Source: Nilaparvata lugens
Taxonomy: Eukaryota; Arthropoda; Insecta; Hemiptera; Delphacidae
Reading direction: 5' to 3'
NCBI RefSeq assembly: GCF_014356525.2
Contig: NC_052518.1
Span: forward strand, 6,553,162-6,617,161
DNA length: 64,000 nucleotides
Under the pieces are notes generated by a model. The model ran no database searches and was not told the DNA's origin. It saw only the letters and a program-made list of their open reading frames with translations. Each line of letters starts with the position of its first letter. The first letter of the stretch is position 1. Shown piece after piece: positions 20,338 to 31,729 of the stretch. A program made the translations under genes and the position numbers.

Positions 20338-20651
20338 GGGCCACACGAGCGCACATAGCGCGTCCGTTGCAACTTACTTTTTGTGGCCGACGCCAATGAC
20401 ACCACACGAGCGTTGAGTGTGGTGCGTCAACATCAGTTGGCTTTACGCAATTGAACCAGACGAAGCAATAACTTTTGCATGTCTCGACGTGCGTTGTAGC
20501 ATTTCTGCGCAGTTCAAAAATCACCGTCCGTTACGACTTCCTTTACCTGGTACGCTCGTACCTCGTGTGTTGTCACCAATTCACTTGTATTTCTACAACG
20601 GACGTCAAAAAGTAAGTTGCAACGGACGCACTTTGTGCGCTCGTGTGGCCC
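20338..20651. mobile_element. MITE, 314 bp, about 47-bp terminal repeats, TA target
   Basis: The left end GGGCCACACGAGCGCACATAG continues through GCGTCCGTTGCAACTTACTTTTTG; the right end is the inverted copy, CAAAAAGTAAGTTGCAACGG to CGCTCGTGTGGCCC. TA flanks both sides (20336-20337, 20652-20653), as with Tc1/mariner-type elements. The interior also has CACACGAGCG and CGCTCGTACC repeats. Confidence 0.88.
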
Positions 20652-20658
20652 TACCCTA

Positions 20659-20755
20659 AATACGTTCAAATCCACTAAATACTTCATTATACTCATTACT
20701 TTTCTCACATTACTCGTATGTGTTATGAAGGCGGCTCGCAGCAAGCAATAAGCAA
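20659..20755. repeat. 97-bp direct repeat, left copy (flanks retrotransposon)
   Basis: Starts AATACGTTCAAATCCACTAA and ends GCAAGCAATAAGCAA. It matches 25082-25178 with a single C/T difference near position 35 of the repeat. It abuts the AATAAG-repeat 3' tail of the retrotransposon. Confidence 0.95.
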
Positions 20756-21078
20756 GAATAAGAATAAGAATAAGAATAAGAATTCTTTATTGCCGTTGAA
20801 CAAAATTAATCGCAATAGGCAGTGTCAATATGCAGTAAAGCTTTAGAATACAAACATACACATAAAAAGTCATATTCAAATATACTTAATAATAAATATA
20901 AGTCAGGAAACATTATAATACAATACTATCAAAATATTTAAAAATTCAATAAAATATTATAAAAAAGCAGGCTATTGTATTATTATTATTTTTGTATGGT
21001 ACTTGATAAACACCTGGAAAACCACACTGTTACTGATTATACACTAACATTTACTACATTTCAAAGCACCAAACATCA

Positions 21079-23770
21079 TCATGATTTTAAATATTCGTCG
21101 ACCGAATAGTAACCATTCTGTTTTAAAATCAAACTAACTGCATTTTTAAATCTATTAACAGGCAGGGTTTTAACATTTACTGGCAACTTATTAAACAAAG
21201 CGAATTGTAAAAACATGTGACTTTTCAAACTCTTGGTCAGTCTTATTTTAGGGGTAACAATGTTTTCTTTATTCCTTGTATTATAGGTATGGTAATCACT
21301 GTGTCTGGGAAAGTTCTGTAATCTTTTTTTCACATGCATAACATTATATAGAATATATAAAGATGGCAAGGTCAGAATACCATGTTTAATGAAGTGTGGC
21401 TTACATGATTCTCTCTGGGGAAGGTCTAGGATAGCCCTAATAGCTTTTTTTTGCCATATGAAGACTCTCTTGTGTGTTGTCGAGTTCCCCCACATTCTAA
21501 CACCATAAGCCAAATGAGAGTGAAAAAGACCATAATATGTCATCATTACTGTATCAGAGCTTACAGAATTTTTCAGTCGCCTCAGAAGATATACTACTCT
21601 GGCTAAGCGTTTACATAGACCATCAACATGCTCCTCCCAATTGAGTTTAGCATCCAAGATTATACCCAAAAGTTTCACTGGTTTCAAAACTTCTTTGTCA
21701 AGACCTGCTGAGTGTCCCAATTGAAATATTATTTTCTCCGTTTTCTCTTCATTTATCTTAAGCTTATTGGTTGAATACCATGTTTTAGCTTGTACCAAAG
21801 ATCCATCAAGCTTCTTATTGATATTTTCTATGCTCACATCTGACTGAATTAAGGTGGTGTCATCAGCATACATCACAGAAAGACATTGAAGCTAAAATCG
21901 TTTACAAATACCAAAAAGAGAAACGGTCCAAGTACCGATCCTTGTGGAACACCAGCATATATATTCAAGAAATTGGAACATTTACCATCTATGATAACCC
22001 TTTGCTTCCTACCCTGAAGATAACTTCTTAGGAGACTTAGCTCCTTGCCTACAATACCATAATATTCAAGTTTTTTACATAATATCTCATGCGAAACCAA
22101 ATCAAAGGCCTTGCTCAGGTCTATTAGACTGGATCCTACCATACATTTCTCCTCAAAGCATTGCAAGATTAGGTCCACAATTTTTTCACCGCATCAATTG
22201 TGGAGTGATTAGGTCGGAAACCATACTGGTAGGGATACAATAAGCTGTTATTCATGAAATATTCATATAATTGTATAAGCAGGCAAAATTCTATAATTTT
22301 ACTGATAATAGGTATGAGAGAAATCGGTCTGTAGTTCGAAGGGTCATTATGATCTCCTTTCTTTAAAACAGGTGTGACTTTGGACAACTTCAGACAATCA
22401 GGAAGCATCCCATGACAATAATCAGGTTTATAATAAACGTGAGGGGAAGCAGAATAACGTCAGTTATCTCTTTAATTAAATAATTAGAAATTCCATAGAA
22501 ATCTTCACTACGGGAGTTACTCATTCTATTCACAATTGCTTTAACAGAAATCATATCCACTGTCTTCAATTTAAAGTTATATTTCGATTTAGGAGCTTTG
22601 ATCAAAAATTCTAAAAATGATGCTTCACTTTGTTCCTGAACCTCATTTTGCATTGTATTCGATATATTAGAAAAATGCTCATTCAAAACGTCAGGAGGGA
22701 TTGTAATTGGCTTCTTGAAGGTTTCAGTATAAGTTTCTTTTTTTACAATCGACCATGCAGCTTTACATTTATTGTTTGCTTTTTCGATAAATTTACTATT
22801 ATTTATTATTTTGGCTTCTATCAACTTTTTTCGGTAAAGCTTTCTTACATTCTTATAAATTTTTCTATCATCTTCATTTAAAGTATTTTTAAATTTACTG
22901 TAGGATGTCAACAGTAAAATGTGTAATTTTCCAAGTTCAGGTGTGTACCAGTTTGTCACAGATTTTTTCTTGCTTCTACTTTCGAATGACAATCTAGGAC
23001 AGCTGCTATTCAAACACTCCACTACAATACTTAAAAGAGCTTCAGCTGCCTCATTTACATTATTATTGGATTTGTAAACTTTTTTCCAACAAACATTCAC
23101 AAGAGACTGTTTCAAATTATCCAACTTTTTCTCCGAAAATACCTGATAGAAATTGTTTTTCCAGGGCTTTCATCAATTTCATTGCACTTATTTGGAGATG
23201 GTAGCTTATTTTCTAGATTAAAAGATACACAAACACCCGCATGGTCCGATATCAAACCCTGTTCTAATTGAGAGACTTGAACGTATGCAGCAGAAACATT
23301 ACTAATTACATTATCCAGACATGATTTGAACCTAGTTGGAGAAGAGTTTGCACAATATAATCGAATGATCTCAACAATTCAAGAAATGTTGAGTACTAGG
23401 TTCTAGGGTTTTTATTATATCAACATTGAAATCGCCTGCCAGTATTAGGTATTTGAAGCCTTTAATCCTATTGGTAACAAATGTTAATAGCCGCTCTAAA
23501 TTAGTGATAAACTCTTCAAAATTAGAGCTTGGAGTACGATAAAGACTTATTACTAGGGCATTCCATTTGTTAAGCCTAATAGCTGACGCCTCACAACTAG
23601 TCTCACAACAATAAGATGATATGTCAATGTGTTTAAAATCTAGCCCTTCTCTAACTAAGATCGAAGAACCCCCATAAGGAGAACGTCGACAATAGAAGCT
23701 AGCCAAAACAAAATTTTGATGAACATAGAAGCAAATTTCCTCCTCTCTTAGCCAGTGCTCACTCAGGCAG
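21079..23770 (-). pseudogene. Endonuclease-reverse transcriptase of the CR1/Jockey-group element, frameshifted
   Basis: The protein is spread over at least five frames: 23706-23371, 23124-22390, 22408-22169, 22178-21873 and 21876-21079. Endonuclease: ICLSEHWL near 23765-23740 (just outside the first ORF), GGSSILVREGL, LAGDFNVD. RT: NYRPISLIPIISKIIE, YGFRPNHSTIDAV, IDLSKAFDLVSHEIL, VPQGSVLGPFLFLVFVNDF and the catalytic YADDTTL at the start of the last piece. C-terminus: LAYGVRMWGN, HTYNTRNKENIV, FNKLPVNVK. The frames overlap by a few bases, so the breaks are small indels. Between 23371 and 23124 the sequence still encodes endonuclease-like text in other frames. The copy is inactive. Confidence 0.9.
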
Positions 23771-23792
23771 ATTACCTCAACTTCCCTTTTAT

Positions 23793-24521
23793 TTATAATA
23801 GCCTCCAGTTCAAAAAGCTTCGTTTTAAAAAATCTGCGTTTTTATCATTAATTATCATGCTAGTTATCGCTGGTAGAACAACATAATTTTTACCTGAAAA
23901 AGAATCAATTAAATAGTTACAATAACAGTCCATATCCGTATCAGTCAGAAGTTCATTTTTAAGAAAATGACTAATCCGATCCATAAGTGTAGCCTCACGA
24001 GAAGACGTCTCCTCACTCTCAACTCCCGCAGCCCGCACTCGCGATTCACTCGCCGACACCTCCATCAGTCGAAAGTCGAGCTCCATCGAACGATTGATCG
24101 CCGCACTCCATTGCTCCTCGAGAACTTTTATCCTATCTCTCAACTGTAGATTCTCAAGCTCCAAGGCAGATTCATGGGTTGTTTGAGACTTATCACAAAT
24201 ATTAGAATCATTGAAATTGATCTCTTTGCCAACATTAGACGGAGATAATAGCAGCGACTCCTCGTCGGTTTCAATAGATGATATAGCCAGACTATCATGT
24301 GTATGCGACCCATTAATTTCTCGAATAATAGATGCACTGCTATTTGTCTTTATCGATACAGAACAGTTTTTGACAAGGCAACGCCAGGTAATATCACCTT
24401 TACTTGTGCAAGATCCTTTTCTAAATTTAACATTATTATATAAAATAGCAGGGTTGCCCTTTGACGTTTTGCTCTTTTCTATTGTCGATTTCATATTAAT
24501 CTTACTCGATTTCACATTCAT
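23793..24521 (-). CDS. FLYWCH zinc-finger and coiled-coil ORF1 of the retrotransposon (242 codons)
   Basis: Residues about 22-75 form a FLYWCH-type zinc finger: AILYNNVKFRKG, then W-x-C-x(4)-C (TWRCLVKNC) and a closing GSHTHD with the two histidines. Such fingers bind DNA or RNA. Residues about 115-160 (ALELENLQLRDRIKVLEEQW onward) look like a coiled coil, which fits an ORF1 protein that multimerises on the element RNA. ATG at 24519-24521 is the first in the frame. The end is notable: the last about ten residues lie over DNA whose other frame already reads FELEAIINKREVEVICLSEHW, the usual start of the endonuclease. So ORF1 and ORF2 overlap here, or a one-base indel in the T/A-rich run near 23825 split one fused ORF. 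Confidence 0.8.
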   Translation of the reverse strand: MNVKSSKINMKSTIEKSKTSKGNPAILYNNVKFRKGSCTSKGDITWRCLVKNCSVSIKTNSSASIIREINGSHTHDSLAISSIETDEESLLLSPSNVGKEINFNDSNICDKSQTTHESALELENLQLRDRIKVLEEQWSAAINRSMELDFRLMEVSASESRVRAAGVESEETSSREATLMDRISHFLKNELLTDTDMDCYCNYLIDSFSGKNYVVLPAITSMIINDKNADFLKRSFLNWRLL

Positions 24522-25081
24522 TGACTGTTTATTTGTTTCAATCGTATAGAGCTAATTCGCATACAAGGAAAAACAATAGAATTTTGATTATGCTTATCAA
24601 AATAGTCAAGGAAGAGTGAGTCAAAGGAGATTAACAGCGCCAAGAGGGCCTTCAAGGCAGGAAACAATTTGGAAGCCCGTGGAAGGAAAGAGTTGGAAAA
24701 GACCAAGGATAGTAGCAGACAATCACACGCAAAAAATAAGCAAAATTGAAATTCTTTTCCGATTAAGTAAATTAATACGAAGAGAAAGTGACCCGGTGCG
24801 TATATTTAAGTATTGGCGCGGCCGGTTTACCGTAGTTATCGTTGGCGTAGGTCAGTTCAGATTAGCTGTTTCGGAATCAAAAGTTACTAACATTCCGTTG
24901 TCAAAATAACCAAAAACTCCGGCTACCAAGTATACAATTTACGCGAGTCTATATCTATAGATAGAAACAGAAAGACCGCTCATCAAATTACCAGCCAGAT
25001 AAGAGCAAAAGCCTAGTCTCTAGCAAAAACAAGCAGTATTCTCAGTCGCTTGTCAATCAATCTATCACTCTCTCCCTCCTT
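24522..25081 (-). other. Probable 5' untranslated and promoter region of the retrotransposon
   Basis: Between the ORF1 start and the right 97-bp repeat there is no coding motif on the minus strand. The terminal minus-strand bases begin AGGAGGGAGAGAGTGATAGA. Its assignment follows from position only. Confidence 0.5.
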
Positions 25082-25178
25082 AATACGTTCAAATCCACTA
25101 AATACTTTATTATACTCATTACTTTTCTCACATTACTCGTATGTGTTATGAAGGCGGCTCGCAGCAAGCAATAAGCAA
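25082..25178. repeat. 97-bp direct repeat, right copy
   Basis: Same sequence as 20659-20755 with one mismatch. It abuts the presumed 5' end of the retrotransposon. Confidence 0.95.
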
Positions 25179-25199
25179 CATTAGTGCACGACTACACGA

Positions 25200-26140
25200 G
25201 CATTTTTTCACCAGCGAATGCAACAGCTGATTTTCACGTATGGATGAAGTTGTTTTTGCATGTTCAGTCATTTATTACATAATGTGATTGATAGGGCAAC
25301 TCTCAATGCAACAAGCGGTGAACAAGGAGGAGAGTCTCGACGTCATCATAAAATGACGTCATGGATACTTATATCGATATCCAAGTTGCTTAGAATCTAT
25401 AGTTTGTTGATTTGACAACTATACATTGATAATTGTTGATTGGCACATTGGCAGTTGCATGTTGCAAGAGTTGGTTATGTTTATGTTATGGTGCTGAAAA
25501 TGTATTAATAATAATAATGCGTTATGTAAATTGTAAAACATTAAACAACGAAGTTGTTAAATTGAGAGACCATGAAGTGGCATTTGGTTCGAAACATTTA
25601 TTTATTTATTCATAAATACAAATAAAATCCAGGTAGAAACAACTGGCATTCGGCCAAAACTGTTCTAAACCTACATTTGAAATACACAGTATAAAGGTTA
25701 TGTAAAAATGATATTTTTATCGTGAGATTAATCACGATTAAATGTAACCGGCTGTTGTGCAACCGGGCCTAAACTAGTGAGTTAACTTTAAAAGAACAAA
25801 GATTTAAAGCTTCAAATAATTATTGTCCTTTTAAATGATCTGTCAGTGTTGTACAAGACTAAAAGATCGATACGGTAGTGACTTTACTATAAAAAGTAAG
25901 CTAATTTAAATGAATATGATTTCAAGCTTTTTAATTAAAATATCAGAAATTCATAACAGTCGCTCTGCCAACTAGGCTACTAAACCACGAAGTACATACA
26001 GTATTCTGTAAAAACATTGAATTATGTAACTAAATTATCGATTCTAAGCTATGGATATCGATATATGTATCCATGACGTCATACTTATCATGACGCCGAG
26101 ACTCTGCTCTCCTCCTTGTGAAAAAATGCTCACCACAACA
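25200..26140. mobile_element. Foldback element, about 85-bp outer arms
   Basis: AACAAGGAGGAGAGTCTCGACG through ATGACGTCATGGATACTTATATCGATATCC to GCTTAGAATC (25321-25395) is mirrored at about 26033-26118. GCATTTTTTCAC occurs outside the left arm (25200) and inverted beyond the right arm (26122). The interior is AT-rich, carries half of the GGTTGCACAA MITE (25727-25766), and has no recognised gene. Confidence 0.75.
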
Positions 26141-26579
26141 AGCAATCAACAATACTCAACTGGCATCATTTCTTCTAACCGTGATTTTTCAATCACAAAC
26201 TAGATCAATCGATGACATCGCTGTCACCTGTGGAGAACAGTGTCTCTTGCGATATGACAAACTTGCTGAAAGGTAACATTTAACCCATGTTGCCTAAACG
26301 CCTGCTTCATATGTTCTCGATCGCTTCTTATTGAAAATATTTAAAACATTATCTTGTTTATGAAGCGAATTCTTTTTGCATTATGAAATACAAAAATTGA
26401 CTTGAAGCTTGTTAACTAAAAATATAATTGACGAATCAGTATACCCCATTCACAGATGGTTGTCAGACAAATTAAAATGTCCGATAAGTTATCATTCAAC
26501 GTGAAATTTTGTTGAAATTGTGGAGAAATACAAAAAAATTAATTATGACTATTGCAGGCAAGACTATAGTGAAAAAGAT

Positions 26580-26725
26580 GGGGATGCGACAGTCGAGGAC
26601 TGCGACATTTGAGGACTGATTTTCAGTCCTCTACGGTCGCAGTCCTCAACTGTCGGGGCTGTGCAAAAATTAAAGAGTCCTCAACTGTCGGGGCTGTACA
26701 AAAATTGAAGAGTCCTCTACGGTAT
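26580..26725. repeat. Short tandem and inverted repeats around GTCCTCAACTGTCGGGGCTG
   Basis: GTCCTCAACTGTCGGGGCTGT-CAAAAATT-AAGA occurs twice in tandem (26641 and 26678, about 36 bp apart), and the partial GTCCTC(T)ACGGT occurs twice. CGACAGTCGAGGAC and GAGGACTG on the left are inverted relative to these. Confidence 0.8.
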
Positions 26726-26778
26726 TTGTAAGAGTTTATTGATTGTATAATCAATAAGATCTTTTAAATCTTCATCAC

Positions 26779-27333
26779 CTATGGAGCGTTGGAACGTGCA
26801 ACATCTTGAGTTCCCTGTTGGCCAGTTTTTTTTATGAAACAATGGATCTTTTGACACAGTACAATGCTTTTTCGTCAATAATTCAGAGGTGGACGTCGGG
26901 GTGCAGTGCCTGATCAAAATACTTCACTCCGATGGGTTGCAGCGTTTAGAAGTAGTGGATCTGTAATGAAAAAATAAACCACCTGGTCTTCCCGGTTCAG
27001 TTTATACCCCGGAAAATGTAGACCGAGTCAGAACGGCAGTTGTTACTAGTCCTAGACGATAGACTAGACGACAAGGAATAGACTCTGTCTCTGTCAATAA
27101 TTTCTGGAGTAAGAAATGAACGCGGAGGACCAGGTGGTTTCCTTTTTCATCACAGAATCAGTACTTCTAAACGCTGAAACCCATCAGAGTACAGTATTTC
27201 GATCAGGCATTACACCTCAACGCCCAACTCTAAAATATTGACGTAAAAGAATTGCACTGTGACTACAGATTCATTGATTCTATAAAACTGCTCGACAGAA
27301 AACACAGGCTGTTGTACGTTCCAATGCTCCTTA
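26779..27333. mobile_element. Foldback element, about 225-bp diverged arms
   Basis: The left arm, from GGAGCGTTGGAACGTGCAAC through TGCCTGATCAAAATACT, GATGGGTT(G)CAGCGTTTAGAAGTA and ACCACCTGGTC, is mirrored at 27108-27333, ending GTTGTACGTTCCAATGCTCC. The arms contain transposase-coding remnants (next entry), as in the larger palindrome at 44.5-47 kb. Confidence 0.8.
26932..27090 (+). pseudogene. Mariner-like transposase N-terminal remnant
   Basis: The plus strand encodes SLRWVAAFRSSGSVMKK, then after stops TPENVDRVRTAVVTSPRR. F-R-x-x-G-S-V and R-T-P-E-N-x-x-R-V-R are standard in the N-terminal helix-turn-helix region of the insect mariner-like transposases that begin with a DUF4817-type domain. 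Stops break the frame and the catalytic DDE/D part is absent. The minus strand of the right arm repeats the first part. Confidence 0.75.
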
Positions 27334-27339
27334 GCGACT

Positions 27340-28300
27340 AAAACGGCATAGTATGGGCCGTCTGCCAACATTCGTTCAAGGTCAATATCCCCTCTCGACG
27401 CCGAGTACTAGCGGTTCGAAAAACATGTGTTTCCTTTGCACCACTTTGTATAAAGTTTTAACTGATATTCTTCAAAATCTTATAAGCATTGCTCCTGTGT
27501 GATAGCGCTTGTCATATAATTGTTTTAGCTCACCAATCTTTATTTGCCCAATATCTTTGGGCATTTCCAGGTGTGTCCTCCTGGATTTCAGCTTGTGTAA
27601 AAGCAGCTCTGCAGCTGCATTACTTGTGGAATCCATATCCACATATATCAGCAGAACCCGACATATTCTTCAAACTTTTGAATCCTGACCATACTTTTTG
27701 AATTTTGGCCATACTTTTGCATCCTGCAAACACAAGACAAAAGTTGAACATGATTGACAATCTACAATGAGAATATTCCATTTGGTTCAAGTAATCACAT
27801 CAATAAATCATGAAAATGAATTAAGTAAATGTAGCAATTATTCAAATTAGAGCGAAATAAAATATTATAGAGAAGGATATAAAAGTTTATTTTATAATAA
27901 GTCATATTCACTCTAAACTTTCATAGCTGGTTTTATTCACAAGCGACAGTTTGAAGTGGAACTGATCATAGGAAATCAAGATTAATAATAATCTAATGTA
28001 ATCTAATGCTAGAATTTTGCTTATTTAGAAAGTTTTGTTGAACTATTGTACTATAGTCAACAAACGTACTATGAGGTAACTTTTTTTGTGGTTCACTGTT
28101 TACAGAGACTTCCATCATATAGTATTGCCATAATAAAAATATTGTAATTATTGTTTGGTACTTTCTATTGTCATTTAATTGATGAAAAGTGTACGGTAAC
28201 TATTGTATTTTAAAATTGTCTTGATGAAATAAACTTCTATTCTATTCTAAATGTTCTGTCTTTTTCTCAAAGTAGGCTAACCAACTGCTCTCTTTTATTC
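27340..28300. other. Intergenic, no gene seen
   Basis: No supportable gene. GATGAAATAAACTTCTATTCTATTCTA at 28222-28248 looks like a simple-repeat 3' tail of a plus-strand non-LTR element without a recognisable body. Confidence 0.45.
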
Positions 28301-28306
28301 TTATTT

Positions 28307-28627
28307 TTGTGTAACTTTCCATTCAAAATGTTTGTTCCGAACTATTTGATTGTTTTTTTTTTGTCTTTTATTTCTTATCAATTTATTTTCTGTTTGTGTT
28401 ACAGCCTTGAGGACGCTGCACACAGGGACATTAGTAGCGGCTACTACAGCTGCTACGGGAACGAGGAATGTGCTGATATGTACGGAAATGTAGAACTAGT
28501 GGACGCTACTGTCCCTGTGTGCAGCAGGCTGCATGAGCAGTCGACATCTATCCTTCACCAGAATAATCCACTAACACTAAGGGTGGCCAGTATAAGCAAA
28601 CCCATACTTCATACTTCACGAGAATAA
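28307..28627 (+). CDS. Possible terminal exon or MITE-derived ORF
   Basis: I do not recognise the product. The first about 32 codons are a hydrophobic, T-rich stretch (FLSFISYQFIFCLCY) that overlaps a good 3' splice site: a pyrimidine-rich run ending TTTGTGTTACAG at 28393-28404. Downstream the frame is open for 74 codons (from LEDAAHRD). That segment is itself a hairpin: CTGCACACAGGGACA at about 28417-28431 is mirrored by TGTCCCTGTGTGCAG at 28509-28523, so the ORF may simply cross a MITE. Either a last exon whose coding part was supplied by a MITE, or chance. Confidence 0.3.
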   Translation: MCNFPFKMFVPNYLIVFFLSFISYQFIFCLCYSLEDAAHRDISSGYYSCYGNEECADMYGNVELVDATVPVCSRLHEQSTSILHQNNPLTLRVASISKPILHTSRE

Positions 28628-28679
28628 TCAACAAAGGTTCCAGTATTAGCCGAGAACTAGAAGCTACAATTAAAAAACT

Positions 28680-29550
28680 CTAACACTGCCACCAACCTAA
28701 CAACGACTATCAATAGTAATCACATCAACGATCATTGTTGCCAAGCCTGAAATAATCATTATCACCAGTTCCCAAGTGGTATAATAGTTCCACCACCAAC
28801 CAAAACCTGAAACATTCCCCCAAATTAGTGCAATGTCAGAAATTTTTGTGATTCACCCTTCTGTTGAGAATATTAATGTAAAGCCTCATTCACATCAATA
28901 CCTAATCTAGATGATTAACTTGTACTCACTCCTATAATAAGATAGGCCTACTGCACAATAAAGATTAACCCTCCCCATAAAATTGCAAGGTGAATCTGTG
29001 ACTGTAACAACCAACTCATTAATTCGCGACTTACAAATTTTTTTCACAAACAATTTTAATAAAATAAGAAAATTAGGCTTACTTACCTGCAACACCACTA
29101 CACGAATAGATGTCATCCTAATGATAATCATGTGAAATTAAAATTTGATGTAATCCAGGATTTGATACAGGAGTAGATGTGAAATCCTTTGTATTTTTCA
29201 AACCTTCGATGTAAAAGATTGATTTGAATGATTTCAAAGAGTTGTTCATGAATCCATAATATATAGATAGGTAGGCTACAGTAAAATTTCTCCAATTCTG
29301 AAATTACAAAATAATTACCGTATGTTACAAAAAAGACAGGATTTGCATTTATGAATATTTCACAAAAACGACCAAGACTTTTCCCTTTAAATCAAAGTAC
29401 TTTCATTATTAGGCCTATTGTACTAATGTTTTTAACCTTATTAGAGCACAGGATTCATTTCTCTAGCCACGCCAATTATTTAACAAAAAAATATGTATCT
29501 ATTTTCAACATGAGTTAAAGTAGGTTTTGGTGTGTGCTTTATCTCCTATA
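28680..29550. other. Intergenic, no gene seen
   Basis: AT-rich; no domain or repeat assigned. A stretch at 29285-29420 is similar to 20175-20310 (both with TCCAATTCTGAAATTACAAAA-AATTA and CACAAAAACGAC), so it is part of a dispersed repeat. Confidence 0.5.
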
Positions 29551-29682
29551 TTAGGCGCTTTGGAAGTCTAAAGATCAGATCTTGGGGGAGATTCATGACA
29601 TAAATGATAGCAAATTTATTATGAAAATTTGAGGATGGATCTCCCCCGAGATTTGAACATTAGGCGCTTTCAAAGTGCCTAA
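29551..29682. mobile_element. 132-bp MITE with TTAGGCGCTTT ends
   Basis: The left end TTAGGCGCTTTGGAAG and the inverted right end TTAGGCACTTTGAAAG match, with inner GATC(T)T-GGGGGAGAT and ATCTCCCCCGAGAT also inverted. The inner end of the right arm repeats TTAGGCGCTTT in direct orientation. Confidence 0.8.
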
Positions 29683-29689
29683 CATATCA

Positions 29690-31360
29690 AACGTGAATAT
29701 TATTAAAAAGTTTTTCCTTGGAAATATGATTCATTTAGGTCTCTTGATAGAATTTAAATCAAAATACTATGTAGTTTCCAAAAGTGTGGCGCAAAGCCTT
29801 AAATGGTATGTATACACACAATCATAATCTTAATTTTGAATATGAGCTTTGATCATTGCTTGGTAATCGTTTTAACAGAAATTCATCCTGTAGAATTCAT
29901 TTCTCATCAATAAGAGCTTATGATCAGTTTTTTGAGGTGACCAAGTAATGGAGGTTACAACATTTTAGGAAGACGCCTTGATGGAATCTAGCAAGTTGAC
30001 ACTGGTCATGTATGAAAATTTGGCCTACTCACCTCCAACACATTTTAGGAAAACACGTGTAGACATGATAAATATTCTTTATTCTCAAATGAATGAAACG
30101 TTATCATTCATTAGATAAAAACATTCTCTCCCCAAATATATAAATTCAAAGCTTGAAAAAAATATGATCAAGCTGATAAAAATTATTTTACATTATTCTA
30201 TGTCCAAATATCAAGTGACTGGTCATTTTTTCTTCAGAATTTATTATTCTACAAAATGCAATAGTTTTAAATACCTAATAATCACAAAGTAATTGAATTA
30301 ACCTCTTTTAAAAATGTACAATTTTTTTAATATCTCAAGAACTAGGTAGTGAAGATACAAACATGAAACCGGTTTCAATTGATTCCTTGTCAAATTTTAC
30401 ATAGGATCGACAGGATTAACTACCTACCAAGATATTTTAAAAACCTATTGTGAATAAAAAATATATTAAAAATAAGAATAGAAAAATTCAAATTTTCGCC
30501 ATTTTTGTTCTATACCGTACTTCGGAATCAGCAATGTGGTATAATGTAGAACTAGTCTTGACTACCTCTTTTTATCAATAAAACCCAAATACCCTAATTA
30601 AAATGTAAATCCAATCGAATATATATAAACTAAAAAGTAACATTGCTTACCTGGGCACTCGACTATAAACGGTAGCTATAGGCTAAACACTGAGCTGAAA
30701 CTGATAACAAAATGCCTAATCTTGTTAAAAGTTTTACAAAAATGAACTTTACAATCACAATAATTTTAATTAAATAAAAAGGAAAGGAGCTATACAAAAT
30801 TCAAAGATGAATCTTACTAAAATTATCTCATGCAAAAGGGAAAAACATTTGTAAAACATGTGTGTTCTAAACAAATCACAAAACACTGCTCACTGCAACA
30901 GCAACACACGAATGGAAGTCGGAAGAACGGATACAAGAGCACAAGAGTGTTGCCAATGGCTATGGATAAAATTACCCAGAAGTTTCCAAAGAATTTTTTT
31001 CAACAACCTGGAATAATCATTCAGAATGCCCAAAAATAATTGATTGATAGTATATCTGATGAGAATAAATTGGAAACGATAATTCTCAATACTTACTGAA
31101 GTACTTCAAATGCTAAAAATGAGACTGTGAGCTCGAATATTCCGAGCCCCTCTGATTGCAACGTTTTAAAAATTTAAAATTGCTCGAAAAGAGAGTAGCC
31201 GTTTTTTAATAATTTCGAAGAGATTGTTCCAAATAGGAGTTGAGAATATTTTTGTTGGACTGCTAGTTGAATAAGGTCAAATTCACTCCAGAACTAAATA
31301 TTGATATTGTTGAAGGATTCCCACTACAAACCAACCAACACCTTGAACTTTCAAACTTAA
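29690..31360. other. Intergenic with a dispersed-repeat copy
   Basis: 29934-30060 is the partner of the repeat at 19537-19625 and 20067-20110. The remaining sequence is AT-rich; ORF 30830-31039 has no recognisable domain. Confidence 0.5.
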
Positions 31361-31364
31361 ACTA

Positions 31365-31727
31365 TAGTGAAGTGCACGTTATAGCGGCAGTGGAGAAAAA
31401 TAGGAGAAAAACGTTGCCGATCCTGTCTTGCCTTCTATGGAGGGTAGCTGATACTGATTAATGTAATATTAACTGTTCATTCTCGTTCAAAATAATCAAT
31501 TATATTTTATTGAGCAAGAAATTATATTTTTCAATAATTTAATAATGAATTTTTATAATTGAGATGAATTATTTTGTTATTTAATTATTCATTCTACATT
31601 GTTAAAAGACGATCTAGCAACAGAGCAAAGCCAGAGAGAGATGGCGCTATCCGCTTTGTTGAATGATAGACAAGGATAGCAATACCATTGCTAATCAAAC
31701 ACTACCATTATAACGTGGACCTCATTA
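31365..31727. mobile_element. Diverged long copy of the TAGTGAGG MITE family
   Basis: The left end TAGTGAAGTGCACGTTATAGCGGCAGTGGA and right end ACCATTATAACGTGGACCTCATTA match the family termini with mutations. TTGTTGAATGATAGACAAGGATAGCAA matches the interior of the copies at 39.2 and 43.9 kb. It is about 150 bp longer than these because of an AT-rich insertion near 31460-31600. Confidence 0.8.
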
Positions 31728-31729
31728 CC

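Larger units (their letters stand above)
20756..25081 (-). mobile_element. CR1/Jockey-group non-LTR retrotransposon, apparently full length
   Basis: The element lies on the minus strand. Its 3' end is a GAATAA hexamer repeat tail at 20756-20785. It carries an ORF1-like region with a FLYWCH finger, then endonuclease and reverse transcriptase in several broken frames, and a 5' region from about 24530 to 25081 without ORF. The 97-bp direct repeat on both sides defines the ends and makes a 4.3-kb unit. Confidence 0.85.

Noticed and set aside
28307..28627. Relation of this ORF to the orphan gene at 42.56 kb (both with S-G-Y and C/Y-rich text)
   Set aside because: The similarity is limited to a few residues (SSGY) and part of the ORF is a hairpin repeat; no real alignment.
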